From an unicellular cyanobacterium SU3 (lineage in GTDB: Bacteria > Cyanobacteriota > Cyanobacteriia > Cyanobacteriales > Microcystaceae): a DNA stretch of 56,619 nt. The stretch covers positions 1 through 56,619 of the forward strand of contig NETF01000168.1 of the NCBI GenBank assembly GCA_002172675.1, written 5' to 3'. Of the stretch, positions 8,699 to 17,822 are shown one piece after another. The notes beneath the pieces were generated by a model. It saw only the letters and a list, made by a program, of their open reading frames with translations. It was not told the DNA's origin and searched no databases. Positions within the stretch are counted from its first letter, which is position 1. Every line of letters starts with the position of its first letter. The position numbers and the translations under genes are program-made.

Positions 8699-9526
8699 TT
8701 AATTAGAATAACCATAAGGATCATCAGGAGTAGGAATTGTCGTCACTGTGTTAGCGGATAAGACTAACTGACGTTTTTGAGTGGGGGTTTCTTGCATGGT
8801 TTGGGTATCAATCGCAAGGGTTTCGGTCATCATTTCCCCTTCTATTCGTAACCAAGTATCAGGGGGATAATTGCTGCGATCGCGTTCTACTTTTACAGGA
8901 AGTCCCACCGGATAAGCATCCACAGCGCAACAGGTAATAATAAAACGACTTAATAGAATATAATCTTCTGGTAATAAGGGTGAATGGACCACAAACCCAG
9001 TTACATTTGCTTTTTGGCCTTGATAAGCGTCTGGTTCAGGATAAGCATTGAGGGTTCTGATCCAGTCAATCAGCGATCGTTCTTCTGGTTTAATGTTCAA
9101 GGCAAAGCTTTGGGTTTCCCGTTGGGTGATAGGTAAAGAGTCTGAAATACCCCGTTGCAAGGCCACTTGACTATCGAAAATGGTCGGGGGAATGGTCAAA
9201 CCGGCGATCGCAGCAATAATCAATAGAAAACTTCCCCATCCTGGGGGAAAAATACTGATATGTTGCACTGTTTCCCCATTATTTCCTTTTTGGCCCAGGG
9301 TTTGAATCCATAACCAGGTTTTCACACCCCCTAAAATCATTAAGAGGATGCCAGTGGCAAAAACTAACAAATTATAGTTAGGATGAATCAATAATTTAAG
9401 TTGACCCGTTACCCAATATTTCGAAAGGAGAATACCCCAAGCAAGAATGGCTAAGATATCTAACCCTGGTAAGAGTAGCTTAAGCTTCGGGGAGGGTTTT
9501 AGTTTGGATAGTAGATTCATAAACAT
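8699..9526 (-). CDS. TIGR03943/DUF1980-type membrane protein, permease partner (YcgQ-like)
   Basis: A 275-residue protein with two N-terminal membrane segments (about 17-37 and 47-68), a further hydrophobic segment near 95-115, and a soluble C-terminal domain with LLSRFIITCCAVDAYPVGL. That is the hallmark of the TIGR03943/DUF1980 family that accompanies DUF318 permeases. The conserved CC pair could bind metal or take part in thiol chemistry; this is inference. The gene sits 27 bases downstream of the permease gene and 15 bases upstream of the Ig-like/propeller gene, so the three are probably co-transcribed. A role in metal or metalloid efflux is likely from family context but is not proven here. 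Confidence 0.8.
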   Translation of the reverse strand: MFMNLLSKLKPSPKLKLLLPGLDILAILAWGILLSKYWVTGQLKLLIHPNYNLLVFATGILLMILGGVKTWLWIQTLGQKGNNGETVQHISIFPPGWGSFLLIIAAIAGLTIPPTIFDSQVALQRGISDSLPITQRETQSFALNIKPEERSLIDWIRTLNAYPEPDAYQGQKANVTGFVVHSPLLPEDYILLSRFIITCCAVDAYPVGLPVKVERDRSNYPPDTWLRIEGEMMTETLAIDTQTMQETPTQKRQLVLSANTVTTIPTPDDPYGYSN

Positions 9527-9553
9527 TATTCGACCTTTTTAATCACAGCTATT

Positions 9554-10591
9554 TTAAAGAAAGTAACTATGAAACAAAGCCAAGATAAAGGTTAACTGCG
9601 CGGCCAGTGCAAATAAATACACTATCATTCTAGGTTGAAAAATTGAAAGCATTAAACCGACGGCCTTGATATCGATCATTGGTCCAAACACCAGAAACCC
9701 TAACAGAGAACTGGTGGTAAAGGTTGAAGCAAAGGATAGGGCAAAAAAAGCATCGACCGTTGAACAGATAGAAACAATGGCCGCTAATAACATCATGGCC
9801 AAAATAGAACTAATGGTTCCCTGTCCTAAACTCAGGACAATTTCGCGGGGAACAAATACTTGTAAACAAGCAGCGATCGCACTCCCTAAGATCAACATTC
9901 CCCCTAATTCTCGTAATTCTTGAGTGACATTTTCAAGAAATAGTTTTAAGCGTTTTACCATCACCGACGACTGATCCCGACTCAGGGTTAACGTGGCCGC
10001 TGAGGTTTCATCGAGTCGCATCGGACCGTTACCCGTTCCTAGTAAAAACGTTCCAGACTGTAATAGCATAGACTCTTTTAAATTCGGTTCTTGTTTTCTC
10101 GAACGGGCGAATTTCGGTTGACGGGATAATTGGGTGATCCGTTGTGCTAAGAGGGGATGTAACATGGGACGGGGATCTTTTTGTACACTGAAAATACAGC
10201 CAATGGTAATGGCGATAATCAAGGAAAAGAGAACCCGATAAAAGACAATTTCGGGTTGACCCCGAAACGCCACCCAGGTAGACCAGATGACAATGGGATT
10301 AATGGTCGGCGCTGCTAATAAAAAGCCGATGGCCGCCGAATTGGGTAGTCCTTGCATGAGAAACCGTCGCGCTACTGGCACATTTCCGCACTCACACACG
10401 GGAAAGAGAAAGCCGATACAACTACCGGCGATCGCCCCTAGTAAGGGATTTTTGGGAAGACTGGCAATAAGCTTTCCCTCATCGATAAACAAGAGTAAGG
10501 CACTCGATAAGGATACCCCCAACAGCAGAAAGGGAAAGGCTTCCACCAGCAAACTGAGGAATAAGGTAAAGGCGTTGTGTAATTGTGTCAT
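9554..10591 (-). CDS. DUF318/ArsP_1-family permease (YcgR/YraQ-like)
   Basis: A 345-residue polytopic inner-membrane protein of the UPF0718/PF03773 permease family. The family cysteine motif CECGNVPVARRFL lies near residue 63, followed by GFLLAAPTINPIV. Two blocks of four to five membrane helices flank a charged cytoplasmic loop (residues about 140-215). Relatives transport organoarsenicals or divalent metals. It leads an operon with a TIGR03943 partner, the usual arrangement in bacteria, and an Ig-like protein. The first Met follows the family N-terminus (FTLFLSLLVEAFPFLLLGV). Substrate not determinable from sequence. Confidence 0.85.
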   Translation of the reverse strand: MTQLHNAFTLFLSLLVEAFPFLLLGVSLSSALLLFIDEGKLIASLPKNPLLGAIAGSCIGFLFPVCECGNVPVARRFLMQGLPNSAAIGFLLAAPTINPIVIWSTWVAFRGQPEIVFYRVLFSLIIAITIGCIFSVQKDPRPMLHPLLAQRITQLSRQPKFARSRKQEPNLKESMLLQSGTFLLGTGNGPMRLDETSAATLTLSRDQSSVMVKRLKLFLENVTQELRELGGMLILGSAIAACLQVFVPREIVLSLGQGTISSILAMMLLAAIVSICSTVDAFFALSFASTFTTSSLLGFLVFGPMIDIKAVGLMLSIFQPRMIVYLFALAAQLTFILALFHSYFL

Positions 10592-10898
10592 TATACGATT
10601 GCCCGATCAGGCTGCTTAGGGTTATTTAGACGTAAATTAGATGAATAAAGTTCGCTTAAATTTTTATAGAGGATCAAACAGGAATCACTTTACCACAATT
10701 TTTAATACTTTCTTAATATAACTGATCCAGTTAAGTTCGGGCTTCGGGGTTATCATGCTACAACTGAGTTACCTATGACACCTGACCAATTGTTGTTAGT
10801 TATAAGCAAAATACAATTAGGATGATCTTTGAAGTTAAAATTATACAATAAGGGCATAATACCTTACTATTTTGTAAGTTACACACACTTTTTTATAA
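10592..10898. other. Divergent intergenic region between permease and MmeI-like gene
   Basis: These 307 bases are A/T rich and carry the 5' regions of two divergent genes. I see no ORF, tRNA or convincing hairpin. A weak CATAAT at 10855-10860 could be a -10 for the forward gene, but no well-spaced -35 accompanies it. Confidence 0.4.
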
Positions 10899-13529
10899 AT
10901 GTCAAGTTCTACCCCTAAAAGTTTAGATAAATTTATTGATTTTTGTCAGCAACATATCACAGGAAAAGAGCGAAAAGAAGCGCAAGTTTTCTTAGATAGA
11001 TTTTTTCAGGCGTTTGGTCATGAGGGGGTATTAGAAGCAGGGGGAAGTTATGAAGAAGCGATTAAGAAAGGAAGTAAAAAAGGTAAGACCGGGTTTGCTG
11101 ATTTAGTGTGGAAACCTCGTGTTTTAATTGAGATGAAAAAACGGGGAGAGTCTTTAGATAAACATTATGCTCAAGCGTTTGAATATTGGACAAGATTAGT
11201 TCCCGATCGCCCTCGTTATGTCATCCTATGTAACTTCGATGAGTTTTGGATTTTTGACTTTAATTTACAGATAGATGAACCCGTTGATATTGTAGCACTT
11301 TCTGAGTTAAAAAATCGGGCAAGTGCGTTTAATTTTATGGAGTTGGGGAACCAGACTCCTGTATTTAAAAATAATCAGGTGGAGGTGACAGAAAAAGCAG
11401 CCAGACGCATGGGAGAATTATTTAAAATTTTACAGAAACGGAGTAAGAAAGATAGTTTTAATGAGTTACAAGCACAGCGTTTTATTTTGCAATGTGTGTT
11501 AGCTATATTTGCCCAAGATCGAGGGTTATTACCGAGAGATTTATTTTTATCTTGTGTAAAAGATTGTTTAAACGGAGCAAGTTCTTATGATGTTTTGGGG
11601 GGTTTATTTTCTCAAATACAACCCATTGAGTTAAATAGACCAGAATTGGAGTTTTTAGAAGCAGCATCTTTACAAGATTGGAATAAGATTCGGCCTGCTA
11701 TTTTTGGTAACATTTTTGAGGGGACGGCGAATGAAGATGAACGTCATACTTATGGTATTCATTACACTTCAGAAGCGGATATTATGAAAATTGTTCGGCC
11801 TACTATTAGTCGGTATTGGGAGGAGAAAATAGAGGCGGCGAAAAACATCGGAGAATTGAATCAGTTACAGTTAGAATTACAACAATATAAAGTATTAGAT
11901 CCGGCTTGTGGTTCGGGGAATTTTCTCTATATTGCTTATCAAGAGTTAAAGCGTATTGAACAGTTATTATTAAGTAAAATTTCTGCTCGTCGTCAGTCGA
12001 AAAATGAACAAATGCAGATCAGTTTTGTTACACCGAAACAGTTTTATGGCATAGATATTAATCCGTTTGCTGTTGAGTTGGCTAGGGTAACATTAATGAT
12101 TGCTAGAAAAGTGGCTATTGATAAGTTTAATTTAACTGAAAATTCTTTACCCTTGGATAGTTTAGATGACAATATTGTGTGTCAAGATGCTTTATTTAAT
12201 GACTGGGTTAAAGCTGATGCTATTATCGGTAATCCTCCTTTTTTGGGTGGTAAACATCTAAGAATCAATTTAGGTGATGATTATGTTAATAAGGTGTTTA
12301 AACAGTATTCAAAGGTTAAAGATTCTGTGGATTTTTGTGCTTATTGGTTTCGTTTAGCTCATGAAAATATAAATAATAATGGACGCGCTGGTTTAGTGGC
12401 AACGAACTCTATTAGTCAGGGAAAAAGTCGGTTTGTCGGTTTGCTGCCTTAGATTATATTACTCACAATGGAGGTTATATTCATGAAGCTATTTCTACTC
12501 AACCTTGGTCGGGTGAAGCAAAGGTTCATGTTAGTATTGTTAATTGGTGTAAGGAAAAACCTGAGCAATATTATTTAGATGATAATCAAGTCAGTCAGAT
12601 TAATTCTTCTCTACAAACTCATATAGATGTTTCTGTTGCTAACAAGTCGAAAGCAAATAAAAACAAAAGTTTTCAAGGTATTTCACCTGTTGGAATGGGA
12701 TTTATTATAACGGAAGAACAGGTTAATACTTGGATTAAAAAAGATGCTCAAAATAAAGATGTCTTAAAATTGTTTTCTATGGGTTCTAATTTAGCTAAAA
12801 ATCCTCATGGAAAACCTGAGCGATGGATTATTGATTTTGATGATATGTCTTTAGAAGATGCTAGTGATTATAGTTTACCTTTTGAACATATTAAAACAAC
12901 TGTGAAACCAGAAAGAGATAATAATAGGATGAAAAAAAGAAGACTAATATGGTGGCAGTTTGGTGTTAATAGTCTTACTATGCGTAAACAACTTAATAAC
13001 CTCAACTTTTGTTTTGCATTACCTAGAGTATCTAAGTGGGCTATATTTATACCTTTTCTTTCAACTTGGCTACCAGGAGATAAGTCTGTTATAGTTGCAA
13101 CTGAAGATTATTATATATTAGGTATCTTAACGTCTAGAACTCATCGTACTTGGATGGAAGCACAAAAATCAACTTTAAAAGCTGATATTGCTTACACTCC
13201 CAAAACTTGTTTTGAAACCTTTCCTTTCCCCCAAAACCCTACATCTGAAACCGTTGAAAATATTCGTCAAATAATGACCCAACTCCATGACTATCGAACC
13301 CAACAAATGGAAAAGAAACAATGGGGAATAACCAAACTTTATAATGCTTTTTTTGATGAACCCAGTAGTAAACTTTATCAACTTCATCAACAACTTGATA
13401 ATGCTGTCATGGAAGCGTATCACTTTAAATCTGAATGACGATATTTTAGAGAAACTATTAACATTAAACCTAGATTTAGCAGAAAAAGAAAACAAAGGAG
13501 ACTCAATTATTGGCCCTTGGTGTCCCTGA
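10899..13529 (+). pseudogene. MmeI-like (type IIL/IIG) restriction-methylation enzyme, broken by two frameshifts
   Basis: Three consecutive reading frames together make one about 870-residue MmeI-family protein, a single-chain nuclease plus N6-adenine methyltransferase. Segment 1 (10899-12452) has the MmeI-type nuclease site D68-X9-E78-X-K80 in FADLVWKPRVLIEMK, SAM motif DPACGSGNF (near 334) and catalytic NPPF (near 445). It ends at a stop created by an exact 8-bp tandem duplication at 12427-12442. Removing one copy joins SRF to AALDYITHNGGYIHEA and leads into segment 2 (to 13438), the target-recognition part. A second one-base shift in TTTAAAT (13425-13430) separates YHF from the expected C-terminal tail NLNDDILEKLLTLNLDLAE, which runs to 13529. 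As sequenced only a 517-residue nuclease/methyltransferase fragment is made. Confidence 0.88.
12427..12442 (+). repeat. Exact 8-bp tandem duplication that frameshifts the MmeI-like gene
   Basis: GTCGGTTT occurs twice back to back (12427-12434, 12435-12442). Deleting either copy restores the codons AGT CGG TTT GCT GCC TTA GAT, giving SRFAALD in frame with the next 300 codons. The duplication is the only reason for the TAG at 12450. Confidence 0.93.
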
Positions 13530-13624
13530 CAAGTATAGCACTACAAAAAAATATTATAAACTTAGTTGGTAGTGTAGTTAAACCCTATTATAATAAATTA
13601 AGATAATTAATTAGGTATAAATAA

Positions 13625-13849
13625 ATGAAAGCTACAAGCATTAAACAGGAACTATTACAAAAAATAGAACAATTATCCACTTCTCGCTTGCAAACAATTT
13701 TACAATTTGTCAACGAATTACCTGAATTTAAGGAAACCTCGTTAAATGATATTGCTGACGAAAACGAAGATCCTTTATTGGGTTTTATTGGTCAAGGTAA
13801 TCAGGCTTCTTTAGCACAGAATATTGATGAAGAATTATATGAAAAATAA
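13625..13849 (+). CDS. Putative antitoxin of a VapBC-like module
   Basis: A 74-residue acidic protein whose N-terminal half is a predicted helix pair (IKQELLQKIEQLSTSRLQTILQFVNELP). This helical opening is common in small cyanobacterial antitoxins that lack an obvious DNA-binding fold. The stop overlaps the ATG of the following PIN-domain gene by 11 bases, the usual translationally coupled antitoxin-toxin order. There is no recognisable AbrB or ribbon-helix-helix motif, so the antitoxin call rests mostly on position and size. Its partner toxin looks truncated, so it may be a leftover. Confidence 0.6.
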   Translation: MKATSIKQELLQKIEQLSTSRLQTILQFVNELPEFKETSLNDIADENEDPLLGFIGQGNQASLAQNIDEELYEK

Positions 13850-14165
13850 GCTATTTATTGATACTTGGGGATGGTTGACTCTTTACGATAAAAACGAAGC
13901 AAGACATCAAGAAACGACTCAATTTTATCAACAGTTTCGTGCTAAACAAGGAATTATCTATACAACTGACTATGTTTTAGATGAAACGTTTACTCTCTTA
14001 TTTAAAAGAGTGTATGCAGACAAAGCAAAAGAGTCTATGCAAATTCTAATCAATGCTTTTCAAAGACCCGATTTTAATTTAATTTGGATTGATGAGTTAC
14101 GGTTTATGAAAGCTCAATCTTTTAGGATTAAGTTTATTGATAAACCTTATATTTCTTTCACTTGA
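13839..14165 (+). pseudogene. PIN-domain (VapC-type) toxin, C-terminally truncated
   Basis: The frame encodes a PIN-domain ribonuclease start: FIDTWGWLTLYDKNEARH with the first catalytic Asp, and DYVLDETFTLL with the conserved Asp/Glu. It stops 108 residues in, at DKPYISFT. In full-length relatives this point is followed at once by the third catalytic Asp and some 25-30 more residues. The active-site quartet is thus incomplete and the protein is probably dead. The ATG at 13839 is preferred over 13824 because it lies at the end of the antitoxin gene and gives the family N-terminus. Just downstream (14187-14212) is a short GGTGGGG...CCCTAC stretch like an eroded inverted-repeat element. Confidence 0.72.
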
Positions 14166-14226
14166 TAAAATACCTATTATCTTTAAGGTGGGGAGTGCAT
14201 CGCCCTACAGAGTTAATTAAACTTAC

Positions 14227-14260
14227 AAAAAAAAGAAGCATCTTAAATTTAAGATGCTTC
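14227..14260 (-). terminator. Rho-independent terminator of dnaK
   Basis: On the reverse strand a perfect 13-bp stem (GAAGCATCTTAAA with TTTAAGATGCTTC, 14235-14260) is followed by eight T residues (14234-14227). It lies 22 bases after the dnaK stop. Confidence 0.92.
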
Positions 14261-14282
14261 TAAAAACTATCTTAGATAGTGA

Positions 14283-16214
14283 TTATTTAGAGTCAGACTC
14301 AGAAAATTCTGCATCAATGACATCATCGCCACCGCCGGACGTTCCACCACCACCAGGGGCTGCACCACCAGCACTATCGGTAGGACCAGCACCAGCACCA
14401 GGCGCACCGCCAGCTTGTTGATAGACACTGCTACCGATGCTGTAAAGCAGTTGTTGTAACTCTTCGGTTAAAGATTTGATCTTATCATCATCATCTTGGG
14501 CGATCGCATCTTTGAGGTCTTTTATTAACCCTTCAGCTTTAGTTTTGTCTCCAGCAGGAACTTTATCCCCTAACTCATTCAGTTGTTTATCCGCTTGATA
14601 AACTAAAGAGTCAGCTTGGTTTTTACGGTCAATTTTTTCTCGACGTTCCTTATCTGCGCTGGCGTTAGCTTCTGCTTCTTGAACCATGCGATCAACTTCG
14701 GTATCGGGTAAAGTAGAAGCTCCCGTAATACTAATAGACTGTTCTTTACCGGTTCCTTTGTCTTTCGCCGTAACGTTAAGGATACCGTTAGCATCAATAT
14801 CAAAAGTTACTTCAATTTGAGGAACGCCACGGGGTGCAGCAGGAATACCATCTAAACGGAATAACCCTAAATCTTTGTTATCTTTGGCCATTTCCCGTTC
14901 CCCTTGAAGAACGTGAATTTCTACGTTACTTTGACCATCAACTGCAGTTGAGAAGACCTCAGATTTTTTGGTAGGAATGGTGGTGTTACGGGGAATAATT
15001 TTGGTCATGACACCGCCCAGGGTTTCTACACCCAGAGACAGAGGTGTTACGTCTAAGAGAAGGATATCCTTCACTTCACCGGCTAAGACACCCCCTTGAA
15101 TGGCTGCACCCATGGCTACTACTTCGTCAGGGTTAACCCCTTTGTTGGGTTCTTTACCTAAGACTTTCTGTACTAATTCTTGTACCGCAGGAATACGCGT
15201 TGAACCCCCAACCAGTACCACTTCATCAATGTCGCTGTTGCTTAGTTTAGCGTCCTTCATAGCCTTTTCGACGGGGACGCGAGAGCGATCAATAAGATCA
15301 GAACAGAGTTCTTCAAATTTTGCCCGTGTTAAGGTTGTATCGAGATGCTTAGGACCTTCTTGGGTAGCGGTGATGAAGGGTAAGTTAATTTCGCTTTGGG
15401 TAACGCTAGAGAGTTCAATTTTCGCTTTTTCGGCTGCTTCGGTTAACCGTTGCAAAGCTTGCTTATCTTTGCGAAGATCGATCCCTTCATTGCTTTCAAA
15501 TTGTTTGGCGAGAAAATCAACAATTTTCTTATCAAAGTCGTCACCCCCGAGGTGAGTGTCTCCAGAAGTCGCTAATACTTCAAATACACCGTCACCCACT
15601 TCTAGGATGGATACGTCGAAGGTTCCACCCCCTAAGTCAAAGACTAGGATGGTTTCGTTACTCTTTTTATCTAACCCGTAAGCTAAAGACGCAGCCGTAG
15701 GTTCGTTAATAATCCGTTTTACTTCAATTCCGGCGATTTTACCCGCATCTTTGGTTGCCTGACGCTGAGAGTCGTTAAAGTAAGCAGGAACGGTGATTAC
15801 TGCTTCGGTAACGGTTTCGCCGAGATACTTACTAGCATCTTCAACTAACTTACGTAATACCTGCGCGGAAATTTCTTCGGGTGCAAATTGTTTGCTTTGG
15901 GCCGGACAATCTAATTTAACATTACCGTTGCTGTCCCGTATCACTTTATAAGAAACTTCTGTCGCTTCGTTGGTGACTTCTTCGTGTTTACGACCAATGA
16001 AACGTTTAACTGAATAAAAGGTATTTTCAGGGTTCATCACCGCTTGACGCTTAGCAATTTGTCCCACTAAGCGATCGCCGTTTTTAGCATAAGCGACTAC
16101 AGAAGGGGTGGTACGAAAGCCTTCTGCGTTAGCGATAACAGTGGGTTTACCCCCTTCCATTACTGCGACACAAGAGTTTGTAGTTCCTAAATCAATTCCG
16201 ACAACTTTTCCCAT
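14283..16214 (-). CDS. dnaK: Chaperone protein DnaK (Hsp70)
   Basis: A 643-residue Hsp70. It has the ATPase domain with [13 protein letters not shown] at the start, [12 protein letters not shown] near 195 and [10 protein letters not shown] near 335. The substrate-binding domain follows, then a Gly/Ala/Pro-rich linker and the charged tail [11 protein letters not shown], which resembles the essential DnaK2 group of cyanobacteria. It refolds proteins in the cytoplasm with DnaJ and GrpE, neither of which is adjacent. The ATG at 16214 is chosen because GGAG lies 8 bases upstream and the protein then begins [10 protein letters not shown]; an upstream ATG would add a non-conserved 12-residue leader. 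The gene ends in a strong terminator and is monocistronic. No CIRCE-type operator was seen upstream. Confidence 0.97.
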   Translation of the reverse strand: MGKVVGIDLGTTNSCVAVMEGGKPTVIANAEGFRTTPSVVAYAKNGDRLVGQIAKRQAVMNPENTFYSVKRFIGRKHEEVTNEATEVSYKVIRDSNGNVKLDCPAQSKQFAPEEISAQVLRKLVEDASKYLGETVTEAVITVPAYFNDSQRQATKDAGKIAGIEVKRIINEPTAASLAYGLDKKSNETILVFDLGGGTFDVSILEVGDGVFEVLATSGDTHLGGDDFDKKIVDFLAKQFESNEGIDLRKDKQALQRLTEAAEKAKIELSSVTQSEINLPFITATQEGPKHLDTTLTRAKFEELCSDLIDRSRVPVEKAMKDAKLSNSDIDEVVLVGGSTRIPAVQELVQKVLGKEPNKGVNPDEVVAMGAAIQGGVLAGEVKDILLLDVTPLSLGVETLGGVMTKIIPRNTTIPTKKSEVFSTAVDGQSNVEIHVLQGEREMAKDNKDLGLFRLDGIPAAPRGVPQIEVTFDIDANGILNVTAKDKGTGKEQSISITGASTLPDTEVDRMVQEAEANASADKERREKIDRKNQADSLVYQADKQLNELGDKVPAGDKTKAEGLIKDLKDAIAQDDDDKIKSLTEELQQLLYSIGSSVYQQAGGAPGAGAGPTDSAGGAAPGGGGTSGGGDDVIDAEFSESDSK

Positions 16215-16535
16215 ATCTTCTACTCCGTAATTACTATATGACTTACTCAATGCTGTTAATCAGCCTAAGTATTAATAATGGGTTTTTCTGAGTATTTATG
16301 ACCAACGGTCACTGCAGGCTCCGTCGTTGTACGGCGGAGTAATCTGTGACTCATATCTATGGTGACGGGATCGGGGTTATGTAGGGTAGTGTAGGTTTCC
16401 GAACCTAGGAATGACGGTTCGAGAATTTAGACATTTTAGACATTTAAGATTAAGAATTTAGCATTTATATGACACAGTGTTTTAGGTTACAGTATAATCG
16501 AATTAAGCTTTTGAACCGCTTAATTTTCCCTGCTT
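16215..16535. other. Divergent dnaK / Uma2 intergenic region with hairpins
   Basis: The region contains an 8-bp stem with one G-T pair (CTCCGTCG / CGGCGGAG, 16319-16339, loop TTGTA), about 105 bases upstream of the dnaK start. A 6-bp stem TAGGTT/AACCTA lies at 16392-16407. Neither has a T tract. They could lie in the dnaK leader transcript or be operator-like. No ORF or tRNA is supported here. Confidence 0.45.
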
Positions 16536-17210
16536 ATGATTGCTCCAGTAGACAACAATATTAAACGAGAAATCATTTATCCTGAAAGAGATGGTAATCC
16601 AATGGCAGATAATACCGTTCAATTTCGTTGGATTACTACTATTAAATCGAATTTAGACTGGTTATTTGCCAAAGATGAACAAGTATTTGTGGCAGGAGAT
16701 TTACTTTGGTATCCAATAGAAGGGAATAACAAAAAACGACAAGCACCGGATGTTATGGTAATCTTTGGTCGTCCTAAAGGTGATAGAGGTTCTTATCAGC
16801 AATGGAAAGAAGAGAATATTGCGCCTCAAGTAGTTTTTGAGATACTTTCTCCAGGAAATACTCAAACAGAAATGAATAGAAAACTACTATTTTATGAACA
16901 TCACGGAGTAGAAGAATATTATATTTATGACCCCAATAAAAATGAATTGAGTGGTTTATTGAGAAATGAACAACAGTTAGAAGTAATTGAAGAAATGGAT
17001 AATTGGATTAGTCCCCGTTTAGGGATTCGTTTTCAATTAAGTGAACCTGAATTAATTATTTATCATCCTGATAGACAACCCTTTTCTAGTTACATTGAAG
17101 AAAAACAAAAGGCTGAGATTGAACAGCAACGGGCTGAAACTGAACGACAACGGGCTGAAAAACTAGCAGCAAAGTTAAAGGAATTAGGTATGAATTCTGA
17201 AGAAATTTGA
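16536..17210 (+). CDS. Uma2 family (DUF820) PD-(D/E)XK nuclease-like protein with coiled-coil tail
   Basis: A 224-residue Uma2 protein. The core shows QAPDVMVIFGRPKGDRGSYQQW and VVFEILSPGNTQTEMNRKLLFYEHHGVEEYYIYDP, giving the acidic and Glu/Lys positions of the nuclease fold. The last 40 residues form a charged repeat (EIEQQRAETERQRAEKLAAKL) that should be a coiled coil, a common tail in this family. It is transcribed away from dnaK. Role unknown. It is only distantly like the first Uma2 protein at 6539-7087, so this is not a recent duplication. Confidence 0.88.
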   Translation: MIAPVDNNIKREIIYPERDGNPMADNTVQFRWITTIKSNLDWLFAKDEQVFVAGDLLWYPIEGNNKKRQAPDVMVIFGRPKGDRGSYQQWKEENIAPQVVFEILSPGNTQTEMNRKLLFYEHHGVEEYYIYDPNKNELSGLLRNEQQLEVIEEMDNWISPRLGIRFQLSEPELIIYHPDRQPFSSYIEEKQKAEIEQQRAETERQRAEKLAAKLKELGMNSEEI

Positions 17211-17605
17211 TTAGAGTAAAATAAGAGATAATCAAGTCAACGAGTCAGAATATTGAATTAGTCATCCTTAACTCATTCTTCATCAAGTAATAAAATTATT
17301 CGAGTTATAAAACGTCCAAAAGTATCACTGAGATTACTGTGTAAAATAGGCTCAAGTGTCAATATTTTTTTACATAAAATATTTAATAAATTTGTCTTAG
17401 AAATAATACCCCTAGCCTCTTCATAACTCATAGTTTCATCAAACAACAAAAGTCTTTCTAAAGAAATTATGGCTTGATAAACTTCATTTTAATACAAATG
17501 AACTTCCCCATACATATCTACTACAAAGCTCTAAAAGCCTTATATATGAAGAGATACGGCGATTAGTCCCTGACTCTGTACCCATGTAAATTGTAATATT
17601 TATTA
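17211..17605. other. Gene-poor stretch with a short unexplained reverse-strand frame
   Basis: About 395 bases between the Uma2 gene and the transposase scrap. The reverse strand has a 52-codon open frame at 17273-17431 (start MSYEEARGIISKTNLL, ending RIILLLDEE). The open frame continues upstream in sensible protein sequence (EVYQAIISLERLLLFDET) to a stop but without a start codon. It looks like the C-terminal relic of a helical protein that I do not recognise. No RNA gene was seen. Confidence 0.4.
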
Positions 17606-17788
17606 ATGGGCCGTCCTCATGGTCATGTCATGGTTATATTAGAGACGATTAAAAAGTTAGGTTTAGACAAAATTATCGCAAAAACTACCTCTCGAACTAG
17701 AAACTTGGTTCTGGGGATGATAATTGCCAGAATCATCAATCCTAAATCTAAATTAGCCACAGCTAGAGGATTTCATCAGAAAACTTGA
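17606..17788 (+). pseudogene. IS1634-type transposase fragment
   Basis: A 60-residue frame carrying GRPHGHVMVILETIKKLG and TTSRTRNLVLGMIIARII, then NPKSKLATARG. This is the conserved N-terminal block of IS1634-family (DDE, IS4-related) transposases. It is cut by a stop right after, and the remaining 400 or more residues, including the DDE catalytic part, are absent. Its right side runs to within about 35 bases of the truncated HsdS gene, so the same event may have removed the rest of both. Confidence 0.8.
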
Positions 17789-17822
17789 GGAATCTTAACG
17801 TCTTCAAATATTCAAGAGTTAG

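Noticed and set aside
15100-15555. 151-codon forward open frame inside dnaK
   Set aside because: Low-complexity Ser/Leu-rich translation that is the antisense of a highly conserved gene; no ribosome-binding site or family match.
16375-16435. Possible tRNA, because GGTTCGAGA occurs near hairpins upstream of dnaK
   Set aside because: No acceptor-stem pairing and no D- or anticodon-arm at the right distance.
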